64,000 nucleotides of DNA. Source: an uncultured Flavobacteriales bacterium. GTDB lineage: Bacteria > Bacteroidota > Bacteroidia > Palsa-965. Below are positions 52,512-60,909 of the stretch, piece after piece. A model generated the notes under the pieces. It saw only the letters and a list, made by a program, of their open reading frames with translations, had not been told where the DNA came from and made no database searches. Numbering within the stretch: position 1 is the stretch's first letter; each line of letters opens with the position of its first letter. The stretch covers positions 42,356 to 106,355 of the forward strand of contig CAIQQJ010000115.1 of assembly GCA_903873905.1 (NCBI GenBank). Direction: 5' to 3'. The position numbers and the translations under genes are program-made.

Positions 52512-53438
52512 TCACTGATTGAGATAATCCCACAGCACACCTTCTTTCAAGGAATAGGAAGAATATCTCATTTCAGAAATGGCGAGTTTGCTGAGTACCG
52601 TTTCAACAAGAATTGCTGAAATCACAATTAGATCAACGCGCATGGCAAGCAGACCTTTCATTTCCAAACGTTCTGCACGTGTAGAACCTAAAATTGTTTC
52701 GTGAATCTTTCCACATTGATCAAGATTAAAAACACATTCTGTTTTAGTTGAAAGTCCTGGAAGCGAGCGGTAACGCATATTCACCAACTCCGCGAGCGAC
52801 TCAAAAGAACCAGATGCCCCAATTAATTCTGTCACATCATATTTTTTAGCGGCATCCCAAAGCGGTTCCAATTCATGTGTGATATAATCTGCAATTGCAG
52901 TTTGATCCTCTTTTGAAATCGGATCGGAGGGTTCAAAACGTTGCAACAAACGTGATGCTCCAATTTCAAAACTCCTTTTCCAAAGAATATTTTCGTGATC
53001 AACAATAATGAATTCTGTACTGCCGCCACCAATGTCAATAATCAAAGAAGGTTTCTCGGAAAGTTTTACAGCCTGTCGCACACCAATAGAAATCAATTCC
53101 GCCTCTTTCGCACCACTGATAACTTGAATATCTATTCCTGTTTTTTCTTTTACCGCGTCAATAAATTCTTTTCCATTGGCCGCATTCCTAACTGCTGAAG
53201 TTGCGAATGCCAATGTGCGTTCAGCATGCCACTGGTGAATGGTTGTCATGTAATTTTCCATTGCAGCAACGCCACGAACAAATGCTGCATCTGTAATAAA
53301 TCCTTTGTTAATTCCACCTTCACCTAATTTTACCGGCAGCTTTTCATTGTATAGCGTCTGGAAATCACTTCCCACTCTTGATTCCGCAACCAAAAGATTA
53401 AATGTATTCGTACCCAGGTCAATTACTGCTATTCTCAC
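52512..53438 (-). CDS. Ppx/GppA-family exopolyphosphatase/pppGpp phosphatase
   Basis: The 308-residue protein matches the Ppx/GppA ASKHA fold: MRIAVIDLGTNTFNLLVAE (phosphate loop 1), LAFATSAVRNAANGKEFIDAVKEKTGIDIQVISGAKEAELI, and LIIDIGGGSTEFIIVD (phosphate loop 2). It lacks the extra C-terminal domains of E. coli Ppx, as usual in Bacteroidota. It cleaves polyphosphate or the gamma/5'-phosphate of pppGpp; which one cannot be told. A D array separates it from the upstream ABC permease gene. Confidence 0.92.
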   Translation of the reverse strand: MRIAVIDLGTNTFNLLVAESRVGSDFQTLYNEKLPVKLGEGGINKGFITDAAFVRGVAAMENYMTTIHQWHAERTLAFATSAVRNAANGKEFIDAVKEKTGIDIQVISGAKEAELISIGVRQAVKLSEKPSLIIDIGGGSTEFIIVDHENILWKRSFEIGASRLLQRFEPSDPISKEDQTAIADYITHELEPLWDAAKKYDVTELIGASGSFESLAELVNMRYRSLPGLSTKTECVFNLDQCGKIHETILGSTRAERLEMKGLLAMRVDLIVISAILVETVLSKLAISEMRYSSYSLKEGVLWDYLNQ

Positions 53439-53448
53439 GGGGCTTTGG

Positions 53449-53515
53449 TGGTTGGCAATTAGTGATTGGCAAATTCTTTCAATTGGACATTGGCAAAAAT
53501 CAAATTACAAATTCA
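53449..53515. repeat. Family D array between ABC permease and ppx-like genes
   Basis: GGTTGGCAATTAGTGATTGGCAAATTC...CAATTGGACATTGGCAAAAATC: an ATTGGCAA word repeated three times. A related array (GTTATTGGCGATTTT ... AATTGGCAATTAAC) lies at 55870-55925 before the ABC ATPase gene. Confidence 0.65.
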
Positions 53516-54880
53516 TTATGCTTTATAGAAAATCCATTTTCCTATTTCTTTCCAAGATGCTTTTTTACCATACATCAAAATTCCAACGCGGTAAATTCTT
53601 CCTGAAATCCATGTCATGGCGAGGAAAGTGACAATGAGAATTGCGAAAGAAAGCAATAACTCAAAAATACCAACGCCACCAAATGGAATTCGAATCAACA
53701 TGATGATTGGTGATGTAAATGGAATCATTGAAAGAATTTTCGCAATGTGCCCGTTCGGATCATTAATCACAGTTACACACGACATCATGGCGATAATCAA
53801 TGGAATGGTTACAGGCAAGGTGAATTGTTGCGTGTCGGCATCCACATCAGCTGCAGAACCAATCGCAGCAAAGATGGAAGCGTAAAGAAAATATCCAAAG
53901 AGAAAATAAAACAAGAATGCAGGAATCAGATTTCCCCAAGGAATGGTCATAATTGTTGCAATGACTTCTTTTGTTTTTTCTGTTGGATCAATGGATAAAA
54001 TACTATTTTCATTGGTAATCGGAATCGCATTTTTGATTTGATGCGGCATGGCTTTCGTATAATCCACATTGTCAGCGTTGACCGAATTCACAACGGGAAC
54101 AACAATTGCCATTGACAAAATCATCCAAATAAGAAACTGCGTAATACCAACCATTGTCACGCCAATGATTTTTCCCAACATCAATTGAAATGGTTTCACA
54201 GAAGAAATTATGACTTCAACAATGCGTGTCATTTTTTCTTCAACAACACTTCGCATGATTTGCACACCGAACATCAGGATATACATATAAATAATAAATC
54301 CAAATGCCAAACCCACCATCGCTTTGATATCTCCCTTGGTTGTTCCATTCACTTCGTCAGCAACGGCAACTTTTTTCAATGCAAGATCAACAGCTTTGTG
54401 TGAAATATGATTCACCCTCATATTATCACGCTGGATTTCATCATTAAAAACACTTTCCAGCATATTGATTGTATTCACGCCTGGCTCTGAAGTGGAAACA
54501 AGTTTGACGGTCATTCCTACAGAATGATTTTCAGTTGTATCACCACCTCCCATAAAATTATCCGGAATCCAAAGAATCGAAACGTGAGAAGAATCTTTGT
54601 AAACCTTTTTTACATCACCCAAACTTTTGTAGATGTAATTGAAATTGAATTTAAGATCGGCTGTGTCATGAAAAATATGCGCATAACTGAGAGAATCAGG
54701 CATACCTGAAGCATCAACAACTACAATGGTTCGTGCAACATTCTCTTCTTCGGAAATTCTTTGTGTTACCAAAATCATTCCGCCCATGAGTACTGGCAAC
54801 AAAAAGCACATAATGACAAACGTTTTGTTTTTCACACGTGTAATATATTCCCGCCAGATAATAATTCCGATTTTTCCCAT
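53516..54880 (-). CDS. ABC-2 type transporter permease (NatB-like)
   Basis: The 454-residue membrane protein has an N-terminal helix (VKNKTFVIMCFLLPVLMGGMILVT), a periplasmic part of about 150 residues, and five or more helices in the second half (IKAMVGLAFGFIIYMYILMFGVQIMRSVVEEKMTRIVEVIISSVKPFQLMLGKIIGVTMVGITQFLIWMILSM, IPAFLFYFLFGYFLYASIFAAIGSAADVD). This is the NatB/ABC-2 exporter pattern, including the EExxxRI-xEVIISSVKP motif. It starts 5 bases after the ATPase gene, which is the matching half. NatAB exports Na+ in Bacillus; here the substrate is unknown. Confidence 0.9.
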   Translation of the reverse strand: MGKIGIIIWREYITRVKNKTFVIMCFLLPVLMGGMILVTQRISEEENVARTIVVVDASGMPDSLSYAHIFHDTADLKFNFNYIYKSLGDVKKVYKDSSHVSILWIPDNFMGGGDTTENHSVGMTVKLVSTSEPGVNTINMLESVFNDEIQRDNMRVNHISHKAVDLALKKVAVADEVNGTTKGDIKAMVGLAFGFIIYMYILMFGVQIMRSVVEEKMTRIVEVIISSVKPFQLMLGKIIGVTMVGITQFLIWMILSMAIVVPVVNSVNADNVDYTKAMPHQIKNAIPITNENSILSIDPTEKTKEVIATIMTIPWGNLIPAFLFYFLFGYFLYASIFAAIGSAADVDADTQQFTLPVTIPLIIAMMSCVTVINDPNGHIAKILSMIPFTSPIIMLIRIPFGGVGIFELLLSFAILIVTFLAMTWISGRIYRVGILMYGKKASWKEIGKWIFYKA

Positions 54881-54885
54881 GGCTC

Positions 54886-55860
54886 TTATTCGGTGTAATT
54901 ACTTTTTGTTCCAACCAATTCTTTTTTCTCTACAATTCCAGAACTTTCCTGAACTTTCATAATGAAAATATCATTCATAGTTGGCAATACTTCTGTAAAA
55001 CCATTTACCTCTCCAGCACGAATTACATTTTCAAGAATTAAATTCGGAGAAGTGTTTCCCAATAATTTTATGCGAGCATGCACCATTCCATTTTCTCCAT
55101 CATGCTTCTCAATCAATTCTGCACCCGTCCACATGGAATTTGTAAAGGCAATCATGCTTCCTTTGAATTGTATATCGTAGGTTCGAGCAGCATAGGCGCG
55201 ACGAATTTCTTTCACATTACCATCAAGAATCTTCTTTCCCTTATTGATGAGGGCAATGTTGTCGCAGAGTTCTTCAACGGAACCCATATTGTGTGTAGAA
55301 AGAATAATTGTTGCACCGTTATTTTTCAATCGAAGAATTTCATCCTTTATCAACTGTGCGTTGATGGGATCAAAACCGCTGAATGGTTCATCAAGAATTA
55401 ACAGTCTTGGTTCATGCAAAACAGTGACAATGAATTGAACTTTCTGTTGCATCCCTTTCGAAAGTTCTTCCACTTTTTTCTTCCACCATCCATCCATTCC
55501 AAATCGCGCAAACCAATCTTTCACTCTTGCATTCGCTTCTTTTTTGGAAAGGCCTTTTAATCGTGCAAGGTAAACGGCTTGCTCTCCCACGCCCATTTTC
55601 CGATACAATCCCCTCTCTTCAGGAAGATAACCGATATCTTTTACATGCTCTGGATTCAACAAACGGCCATCAATTAAAACGTGTCCGCTATCGGGGGCTG
55701 TAATCTGATTAATGATTCGAATGAGTGTTGTTTTTCCTGCTCCATTTGGTCCGAGCAATCCAAAAATAGTTCCAGTTGGAACTTCAATGCTCACATCATC
55801 AAGCGCAACAAAATTTCCGAATCGCTTGACAACATTTTTGGCGGAAAGAATGTTCTCCAT
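54886..55860 (-). CDS. ABC transporter ATP-binding protein (NatA-like)
   Basis: The 324-residue ATPase has Walker A GPNGAGKTT (about residue 38), Q loop, signature LSKGMQQKV, Walker B RLLILDEPFSGFDP and the switch His in LSTHNMGSVEEL. The last third is the DUF4162 domain that follows ABC-2 exporters of this kind. It is the first gene of an ATPase-permease operon; the promoter may include TAACTTCG six bases before the ATG at 55860. Confidence 0.93.
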   Translation of the reverse strand: MENILSAKNVVKRFGNFVALDDVSIEVPTGTIFGLLGPNGAGKTTLIRIINQITAPDSGHVLIDGRLLNPEHVKDIGYLPEERGLYRKMGVGEQAVYLARLKGLSKKEANARVKDWFARFGMDGWWKKKVEELSKGMQQKVQFIVTVLHEPRLLILDEPFSGFDPINAQLIKDEILRLKNNGATIILSTHNMGSVEELCDNIALINKGKKILDGNVKEIRRAYAARTYDIQFKGSMIAFTNSMWTGAELIEKHDGENGMVHARIKLLGNTSPNLILENVIRAGEVNGFTEVLPTMNDIFIMKVQESSGIVEKKELVGTKSNYTE

Positions 55861-55935
55861 AAGACGAAGTTAATGGTTATTGGCGATTTTAATAGGGGAA
55901 ATGAATTGGCAATTAACAAATTAACAAATCCTTTA

Positions 55936-57081
55936 TTACTCAAAGTACTCCCGCATTCGATCGAAGAAACTCTTGTCTTTCTTGCTCGGATTTGGTTTGA
56001 AATTATGCGACTCTTTCATCTTCTCAATGACTTTCTTTTCATCCGACGTGAGATGTGTTGGCGTCCAAACTTGAATGTTCACCAATAAATCTCCACGACT
56101 GTAACCATTGATATCTGGAATGCCTTTGCCTTTCAAACGCAAAACTTTTCCAGATTGTGTGCCGGGTTCAATTTTTATTCTTGCTTTTCCTTCGAGTGTA
56201 GGAATTTCCACACTTGATCCTAGTGCAACGTCCGGAATACTTGCATGATGTTCGTAGAAAAGATTATTTCCGTCTCGCATTAAAAACTCATGAGGCGCTT
56301 CTTCTATGACAACAATTAAATCACCAGGAACACCGCCTCTTGGACCTGCATTTCCTTTTCCATTAACGCTCAATTGAATTCCTTCATGCACACCTGCAGG
56401 AATACGCACGCTGATCATTTCTTCACCGCGCACAACACCATCACCATGACAAGATTTACATTTATCCGTAATGGTCTGGCCCTCTCCGCCGCATGCAGGA
56501 CAAGTTGTTGCAGTTTGCATTCTTCCCAATGGAGTGTTTACGATTTGTGCAACCTGTCCTTGTCCACGACAAGTGCCACAAGTACTTGTTGATCCATTGG
56601 ACGAACCCGTTCCGTGACATTTTTCACAGCTTACATTTTTCGGAACCTTTAATTTTTTTTCTACGCCTGTAGCTATTTCTTCAAGTGTCAATTTCACTTT
56701 CACTCGAAGATTCGAACCACGCTGTACTCTGCGTCCTCCGCGTTGTCCGCCGAATCCACCACCACCTCCACCAAAAATATCTCCGAACTGGGAAAAAATA
56801 TCATCCATTGAAAATCCACCGGGACCATGACCGCCACTTCCACCTTGCGCACTGCTACCCACACCAGCATGACCAAATTGATCATACTTGCGACGTTTAT
56901 TTTCATCACTCAAAATTTCGTATGCTTCCGCCGCTTCCTTGAATTTATCTTCTGCAGCTTTATCACCAGGGTTTTTATCTGGATGAAACTTAATGGCATT
57001 TTGACGATACGCCTTTTTTATTTCTTCAGGCGTGGCCGTTTTTTTTATACCAAGTATATCGTAAAAATCTCTTTTGCTCAT
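55936..57081 (-). CDS. dnaJ: Chaperone DnaJ
   Basis: The 381-residue co-chaperone has the J domain ([37 protein letters not shown] with HPD), a Gly/Phe-rich linker (about 75-125), four zinc CxxCxGxG motifs ([32 protein letters not shown]) and the C-terminal substrate-binding domains. It delivers clients to DnaK and stimulates its ATPase. It follows grpE by 91 bases that hold an inverted D array. No CIRCE operator was seen upstream of the pair. Confidence 0.97.
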   Translation of the reverse strand: MSKRDFYDILGIKKTATPEEIKKAYRQNAIKFHPDKNPGDKAAEDKFKEAAEAYEILSDENKRRKYDQFGHAGVGSSAQGGSGGHGPGGFSMDDIFSQFGDIFGGGGGGFGGQRGGRRVQRGSNLRVKVKLTLEEIATGVEKKLKVPKNVSCEKCHGTGSSNGSTSTCGTCRGQGQVAQIVNTPLGRMQTATTCPACGGEGQTITDKCKSCHGDGVVRGEEMISVRIPAGVHEGIQLSVNGKGNAGPRGGVPGDLIVVIEEAPHEFLMRDGNNLFYEHHASIPDVALGSSVEIPTLEGKARIKIEPGTQSGKVLRLKGKGIPDINGYSRGDLLVNIQVWTPTHLTSDEKKVIEKMKESHNFKPNPSKKDKSFFDRMREYFE

Positions 57082-57089
57082 TGTTTTTT

Positions 57090-57170
57090 AGTTGGAAAGT
57101 TGGAAAGTTGGAAAGTTTTTTGTCAGCCTATTTAACTAGACAACTTTGCAACTTGTCGACTTTACAACTT
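57090..57170. repeat. Family D inverted array between grpE and dnaJ (AGTTGGAA ... CAACTT)
   Basis: The left arm is AGTTGGAAAGTTGGAAAGTTGGAAAGTT; the right arm is CAACTTTGCAACTTGTCGACTTTACAACTT, the complement. TTTTTTGTCAGCC lies between. It occupies nearly the whole gap inside a chaperone operon. Confidence 0.75.
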
Positions 57171-57172
57171 CT

Positions 57173-57709
57173 TTAGTTCCCTACGATTACTTTAGCGAAT
57201 CGAATTATTTTTCCATTTAACATATATCCTTTTTCAACTTCATCCACAACTTTCCCTTTCATATCTTCACTTGGTGCAGGAATATTTGTAATTGCTTCGT
57301 GCAAATCAACATCGAAAATTTGTCCTACGGAAGAAACGGATTCTAAGCCTTTTTGGGCAAGTATACTTCTGAATTTTTGAGCGATAAGATTCACACCTTC
57401 GTTTATAGCTGCAACATCTTTTGATTGCTCATTATTTCTAATTGCGCGTTCGAGATCATCAACTACAGGGAGCAAACTTTTTATTATTTCCGCACCAGCC
57501 ATGTTCAAAATTTCAACACGTTCTTTAGAGGTACGCTTTCTGAAATTATCAAACTCTGAATAAAGACGAAGATGTTTATCATTCAATTCAGAAACCTGCA
57601 CCTCCAATTCAGCAATTCGTTTTGCATCCGCATCTGTTGGAATTCCAGGAAGATCGTGTTGTGGCTGATCCGTAGAATTAACAGTGCTATCATTCGTATT
57701 CTCGTTCAT
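57173..57709 (-). CDS. grpE: Nucleotide exchange factor GrpE
   Basis: The protein has about 178 residues from the ATG at 57709 (MNENTNDSTVNSTDQPQHD); the track start at 57754 adds an unlikely MLIMALNWKKKLENI. It shows the long coiled coil (IAELEVQVSELNDKHLRLYSEFDNFRKRTSKERVEIL) and the beta domain end (DVDLHEAITNIPAPSEDMKGKVVDEVEKGYMLNGKIIRFAKVIVGN). It releases ADP from DnaK. It precedes dnaJ in the same direction; dnaK is not in the window. Confidence 0.95.
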   Translation of the reverse strand: MNENTNDSTVNSTDQPQHDLPGIPTDADAKRIAELEVQVSELNDKHLRLYSEFDNFRKRTSKERVEILNMAGAEIIKSLLPVVDDLERAIRNNEQSKDVAAINEGVNLIAQKFRSILAQKGLESVSSVGQIFDVDLHEAITNIPAPSEDMKGKVVDEVEKGYMLNGKIIRFAKVIVGN

Positions 57710-57912
57710 AATATTTTCTAATTTTTTCTTCCAATTTAGGGCCATAATCAGCACTATTAAGTCAAATTCTAAGCCAGCAAAGATAATGCGTCAGATTGTC
57801 AGAAATACTTGGTTTTATAGGGAAATTGAAGGTAAATGATGAATTATTAGCAGAAAATCCAGAAGCAACTTGAAAATATTGCCACTACGGCACTTAAGCA
57901 ATGAGAAAATAG

Positions 57913-57942
57913 AAAAACCGCCTCATTTCTGAAACGGTTTTT
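57913..57942 (-). terminator. Terminator after the TlpA-like gene
   Basis: AAAAACCG / CGGTTTTT stem with a 14-base loop, 18 bases past the stop at 57961; T run on the minus strand. Confidence 0.75.
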
Positions 57943-57960
57943 CACTTGTGAAATTTATTT

Positions 57961-58626
57961 TCAGCAAGTCGAAATAATCAAAGCTTTTTGTTTGTCATCC
58001 AGCATAAAAGTACCGCCACTCGCTGCTTTCTTTTTCTTTTCTTTTCGCTTTTTAGCAGGTTTTTTCGAATCGTTCTTTTTTACTTCATATGCTTTCTTAT
58101 CGCGATTGGTCAAAGTGGAAAGTGCTTTTGGAAGATCTTCTCCACGCAAACCCTTTGCGATAATAATACCATTTCCATCAATCAAAAAATTTGTCGGAAT
58201 AGAAAAAACCTGGTATTGCTGAGCGGCTGCATTTTGCCAAAATTGCAAATCACTTACATGATAAGGCCAAACTAAACCATCGTGTGCAATTGCACCTTTC
58301 CATGAACCTTTATCTCTATCCAATGAAACACTGAAAACAGTAAACGAATTTCCATTGGTAAAAATGGAATCCTTATAACCCAAATAAGTTTTCACCACAT
58401 TCGGATTTTCGCCGCGACATGGTCCGCACCAAGATGCCCAGAAATCTATCAAAACCATTTTTCCACGAAGCGAAGAAAGCGCAATGGAAGAATCGTTCGG
58501 GTTTTTCATGATAATTTCAGGTGCGATGTTCCCCACATTGAGCCCTGTTACATTTCCAGAAACTTGGCCAAAAGAAATTAGCGGCAGAAAAAAAAGTGGC
58601 AGTAAATAAAATTTATTTGTTTTCAT
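57961..58626 (-). CDS. TlpA-like thioredoxin-fold protein with Lys-rich tail
   Basis: The ATG at 58626 gives a clean signal peptide (MKTNKFYLLPLFFLPLISFGQ); the track's start at 58641 is a TTG. The 221-residue product has an AhpC/TSA-Redoxin fold (APEIIMKNPNDSSIALSSLRGKMVLIDFWASWCGPCRGENPN) with the CGPC active site. It probably reduces or makes disulfides in the periplasm. The C-terminus is unusual: a tail of about 40 residues with KKNDSKKPAKKRKEKKKKAASGG and a final cysteine (STC). Partner unknown. Confidence 0.88.
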   Translation of the reverse strand: MKTNKFYLLPLFFLPLISFGQVSGNVTGLNVGNIAPEIIMKNPNDSSIALSSLRGKMVLIDFWASWCGPCRGENPNVVKTYLGYKDSIFTNGNSFTVFSVSLDRDKGSWKGAIAHDGLVWPYHVSDLQFWQNAAAQQYQVFSIPTNFLIDGNGIIIAKGLRGEDLPKALSTLTNRDKKAYEVKKNDSKKPAKKRKEKKKKAASGGTFMLDDKQKALIISTC

Positions 58627-58661
58627 GTTTATCAAATTCAAAATTTAGAATTCAGAATTAT

Positions 58662-59969
58662 TTATGCTTTTCTAACAATTTCCGCACCAAGTTTTCTAAG
58701 GCGTTCATCAATATTTTGATAACCCCGATCAATTTGTTCGATATTGTGAATGGTGCTCTTCCCTTTTGCAGAAAGTGCAGCAATTAGAAGCGATACTCCA
58801 GCACGAATATCAGGTGATGTCATGGTAACACCACGCAAATGGTGATTTCTTCCCAGACCAATTACTGTTGCACGATGGGGATCACAGAGAATAATTTGCG
58901 CTCCCATATCGATGAGTTTGTCCACGAAGAACAAACGACTCTCAAACATTTTCTGATGAATGAGCACACTGCCTTTTGCTTGTGTTGCAACGACTAAAAT
59001 AATACTCAATAAATCGGGAGTAAATCCTGGCCAAGGAGCATCTGCAATTGTGAGAATACTTCCATCAATGAAGGTATCAATCTCATAGGATTCTTGCGCA
59101 GGAATAAAAAGATCATCTCCTCTTAATTCCATTTTAATTCCAAGACGTTGAAACACACCAGGAATAACACCAAGACTTTCGTATGAAACATTCTTGATTG
59201 TAATTTCAGATTGTGTCATTGCGGCGAGACCAATAAAACTTCCCACCTCAATCATGTCGGGCAACAAACGATGTTCTGTACCACCAAGCTTTTCAACGCC
59301 TTCTATCGTCAACAAATTAGAGCCAACGCCAGTGATTTTCGCACCCATACGATTAAGCATCTTGCACAATTGTTGCAGATACGGTTCGCAAGCCGCATTA
59401 TAAATTGTTGTTGTTCCTTTCGCCAGTGAGGCCGCCATCACAATGTTGGCTGTTCCTGTTACTGATGCTTCATCGAGCAACATGTATGCGCCCGTTAGAC
59501 GATTGGCCTCGACTTTATAAAATTCATTCTCCGCATCGTAAGTGAATTTCGCGCCGAGATTTTCAAAACCGATAAAGTGTGTATCCAAACGACGGCGGCC
59601 AATTTTATCCCCACCCGGTTTCGGAATATATCCGCGACCAAAACGAGTAAGCAAGGGTCCAACGATCATGATAGAACCTCGAAGTGCGCCACCTTTATTC
59701 TTGAAAGCTTCCGTATTTATATAATCAACATTGACATGATCGGCCTGAAAAGTAAATTGTTCATGACCTGTTTTTTCAACCTTCACGCCAAGATCGCGCA
59801 TCAGATCGATCAACTTATTCACATCGACGATATCAGGAATGTTGGAGATGGTGATTTTCTCTGCGGTGAGAAGGACAGCAGAAATAATTTGAAGCGCCTC
59901 GTTTTTCGCTCCTTGAGGAATCAGTTCCCCTTTAAGGCTTTTGCCTCCGATGATTTCAAATGATGCCAT
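58662..59969 (-). CDS. murA: UDP-N-acetylglucosamine 1-carboxyvinyltransferase
   Basis: The 435-residue enzyme starts peptidoglycan synthesis by moving enolpyruvate from PEP to UDP-GlcNAc. Family blocks: GGKSLKGELIPQGAKNEALQIISAVLL, RGSIMIVGPLLTRFG, DRGYQNIDERLRKLGAEI. In the active-site loop the usual Cys is replaced by Asp: PKPGGDKIGRRRLDTH (D121). The same C-to-D change in other MurA enzymes removes fosfomycin alkylation, so intrinsic resistance is predicted. It lies 75 bases after the DUF4290 gene, a conserved Bacteroidota order. Confidence 0.96.
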   Translation of the reverse strand: MASFEIIGGKSLKGELIPQGAKNEALQIISAVLLTAEKITISNIPDIVDVNKLIDLMRDLGVKVEKTGHEQFTFQADHVNVDYINTEAFKNKGGALRGSIMIVGPLLTRFGRGYIPKPGGDKIGRRRLDTHFIGFENLGAKFTYDAENEFYKVEANRLTGAYMLLDEASVTGTANIVMAASLAKGTTTIYNAACEPYLQQLCKMLNRMGAKITGVGSNLLTIEGVEKLGGTEHRLLPDMIEVGSFIGLAAMTQSEITIKNVSYESLGVIPGVFQRLGIKMELRGDDLFIPAQESYEIDTFIDGSILTIADAPWPGFTPDLLSIILVVATQAKGSVLIHQKMFESRLFFVDKLIDMGAQIILCDPHRATVIGLGRNHHLRGVTMTSPDIRAGVSLLIAALSAKGKSTIHNIEQIDRGYQNIDERLRKLGAEIVRKA

Positions 59970-59972
59970 AAT

Positions 59973-60042
59973 TCAGTTTGGAGTTTGGAGCGATTAGTTC
60001 GGAGACTATTTTAAACACTCCGAACTAAACACTCCGAACTGA
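59973..60042. repeat. Family D inverted array between DUF4290 and murA genes
   Basis: GTTTGGAGTTTGGAGCGATTAGTTCGGAG ... CACTCCGAACTAAACACTCCGAACT. AGTTCGGAG (59996-60004) is perfectly complementary to CTCCGAACT at 60018-60026 and again at 60032-60040. Confidence 0.75.
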
Positions 60043-60043
60043 T

Positions 60044-60712
60044 TTATCTTTTCTTTTTCTTGTGCATGTTGTTATTACTTTTCTTCTTCGCTGCATGCTG
60101 CATTTGATTTTGCGGAATTGCATTTTTCGGAAGAATTTCGCTGGTATGAAGGAATCGGAAACTTTCACTGACTTTCAATTTACCTTCTGAAAGATTTTCC
60201 AATTGCTCTACAATAAGTTGATCATTTACAGAATCGCGATTCCAATTCAAATAATGACGTTTCATTAATTGGGCAAGTTGTTCTGTGAAAATCTCTTTTG
60301 CTTTTGGATCTGTTTCTTCCATTGCCTTTTTCAAAAGATCTTCAAGAATTTTTCCGTAATGTTTGAAACGAATATTTCTTTGTGGATAAGGAACAATTTC
60401 AGGTTTTGATTTGATCAATTCGGGTTCTGGCTTTGGGAATGGACCATCGACATCTAATTGAAAATTCGAAATAATATGCAAGTGATCCCAAAGTTTATGC
60501 TCGTAATCGGCATATTCTTTCATTTGTGGATTAAGAATGATCATCACACGAACAATGGAGCGCGCGCATCTACTTCTTTCATCACGATCTGTCAATGTGA
60601 GGCAATAGTCTATCATGCGGTGAACACTTCTGCCATATTCGGCAATGGTCATTACAGGAAGACTTGTATTGTATTCCATCCCCGTGGATTTGGAGTTTGA
60701 ATCTGTTGTCAT
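60044..60712 (-). CDS. DUF4290 protein
   Basis: The 222-residue protein carries the DUF4290 pattern: MEYNTSLPVMTIAEYGRSVHRMIDYCLTLTDRDERSRCARSIVRVMIILNPQMKEYADYEHKLWDHLHIISNFQLDVDGPFPKPEPE. The family is all-helical, found almost only in Bacteroidota and usually lies before murA, as here. Its C-terminus is strongly basic (KKKSNNNMHKKKKR). The function is unknown; a link with cell-wall synthesis is suggested only by gene order. A TACATTTG box lies at 60757-60764. Confidence 0.9.
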   Translation of the reverse strand: MTTDSNSKSTGMEYNTSLPVMTIAEYGRSVHRMIDYCLTLTDRDERSRCARSIVRVMIILNPQMKEYADYEHKLWDHLHIISNFQLDVDGPFPKPEPELIKSKPEIVPYPQRNIRFKHYGKILEDLLKKAMEETDPKAKEIFTEQLAQLMKRHYLNWNRDSVNDQLIVEQLENLSEGKLKVSESFRFLHTSEILPKNAIPQNQMQHAAKKKSNNNMHKKKKR

Positions 60713-60756
60713 TTTTTCAATAAATAAATTTTGGGAATACCCTTAAAGGATATTGG

Positions 60757-60764
60757 CAAATGTA
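60757..60764 (-). promoter_or_regulatory. -7 element of the DUF4290-murA operon
   Basis: TACATTTG on the minus strand matches TAnnTTTG exactly, 44 bases before the ATG at 60712. Confidence 0.5.
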
Positions 60765-60870
60765 CGGAATTTGGGTGGAATTGATCGTATTTAGGGAAAT
60801 TTTGGAATTGGAAAAATAGCAGTGTTTAAGGGCTCTCAGAGATATGCTAGTAGGCTGATTTTCTAAAGTG

Positions 60871-60902
60871 TTGATGAGGGTAGAATATTACCACTAAATT
60901 TG
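60871..60902 (+). promoter_or_regulatory. Promoter of the LpxL-like gene (TTG-N21-TAAATTTG)
   Basis: TTG at 60871-60873 and TAAATTTG at 60895-60902 are 21 bases apart; the ATG follows 7 bases later, so the transcript should be nearly leaderless. Confidence 0.7.
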
Positions 60903-60909
60903 CCCTCCT

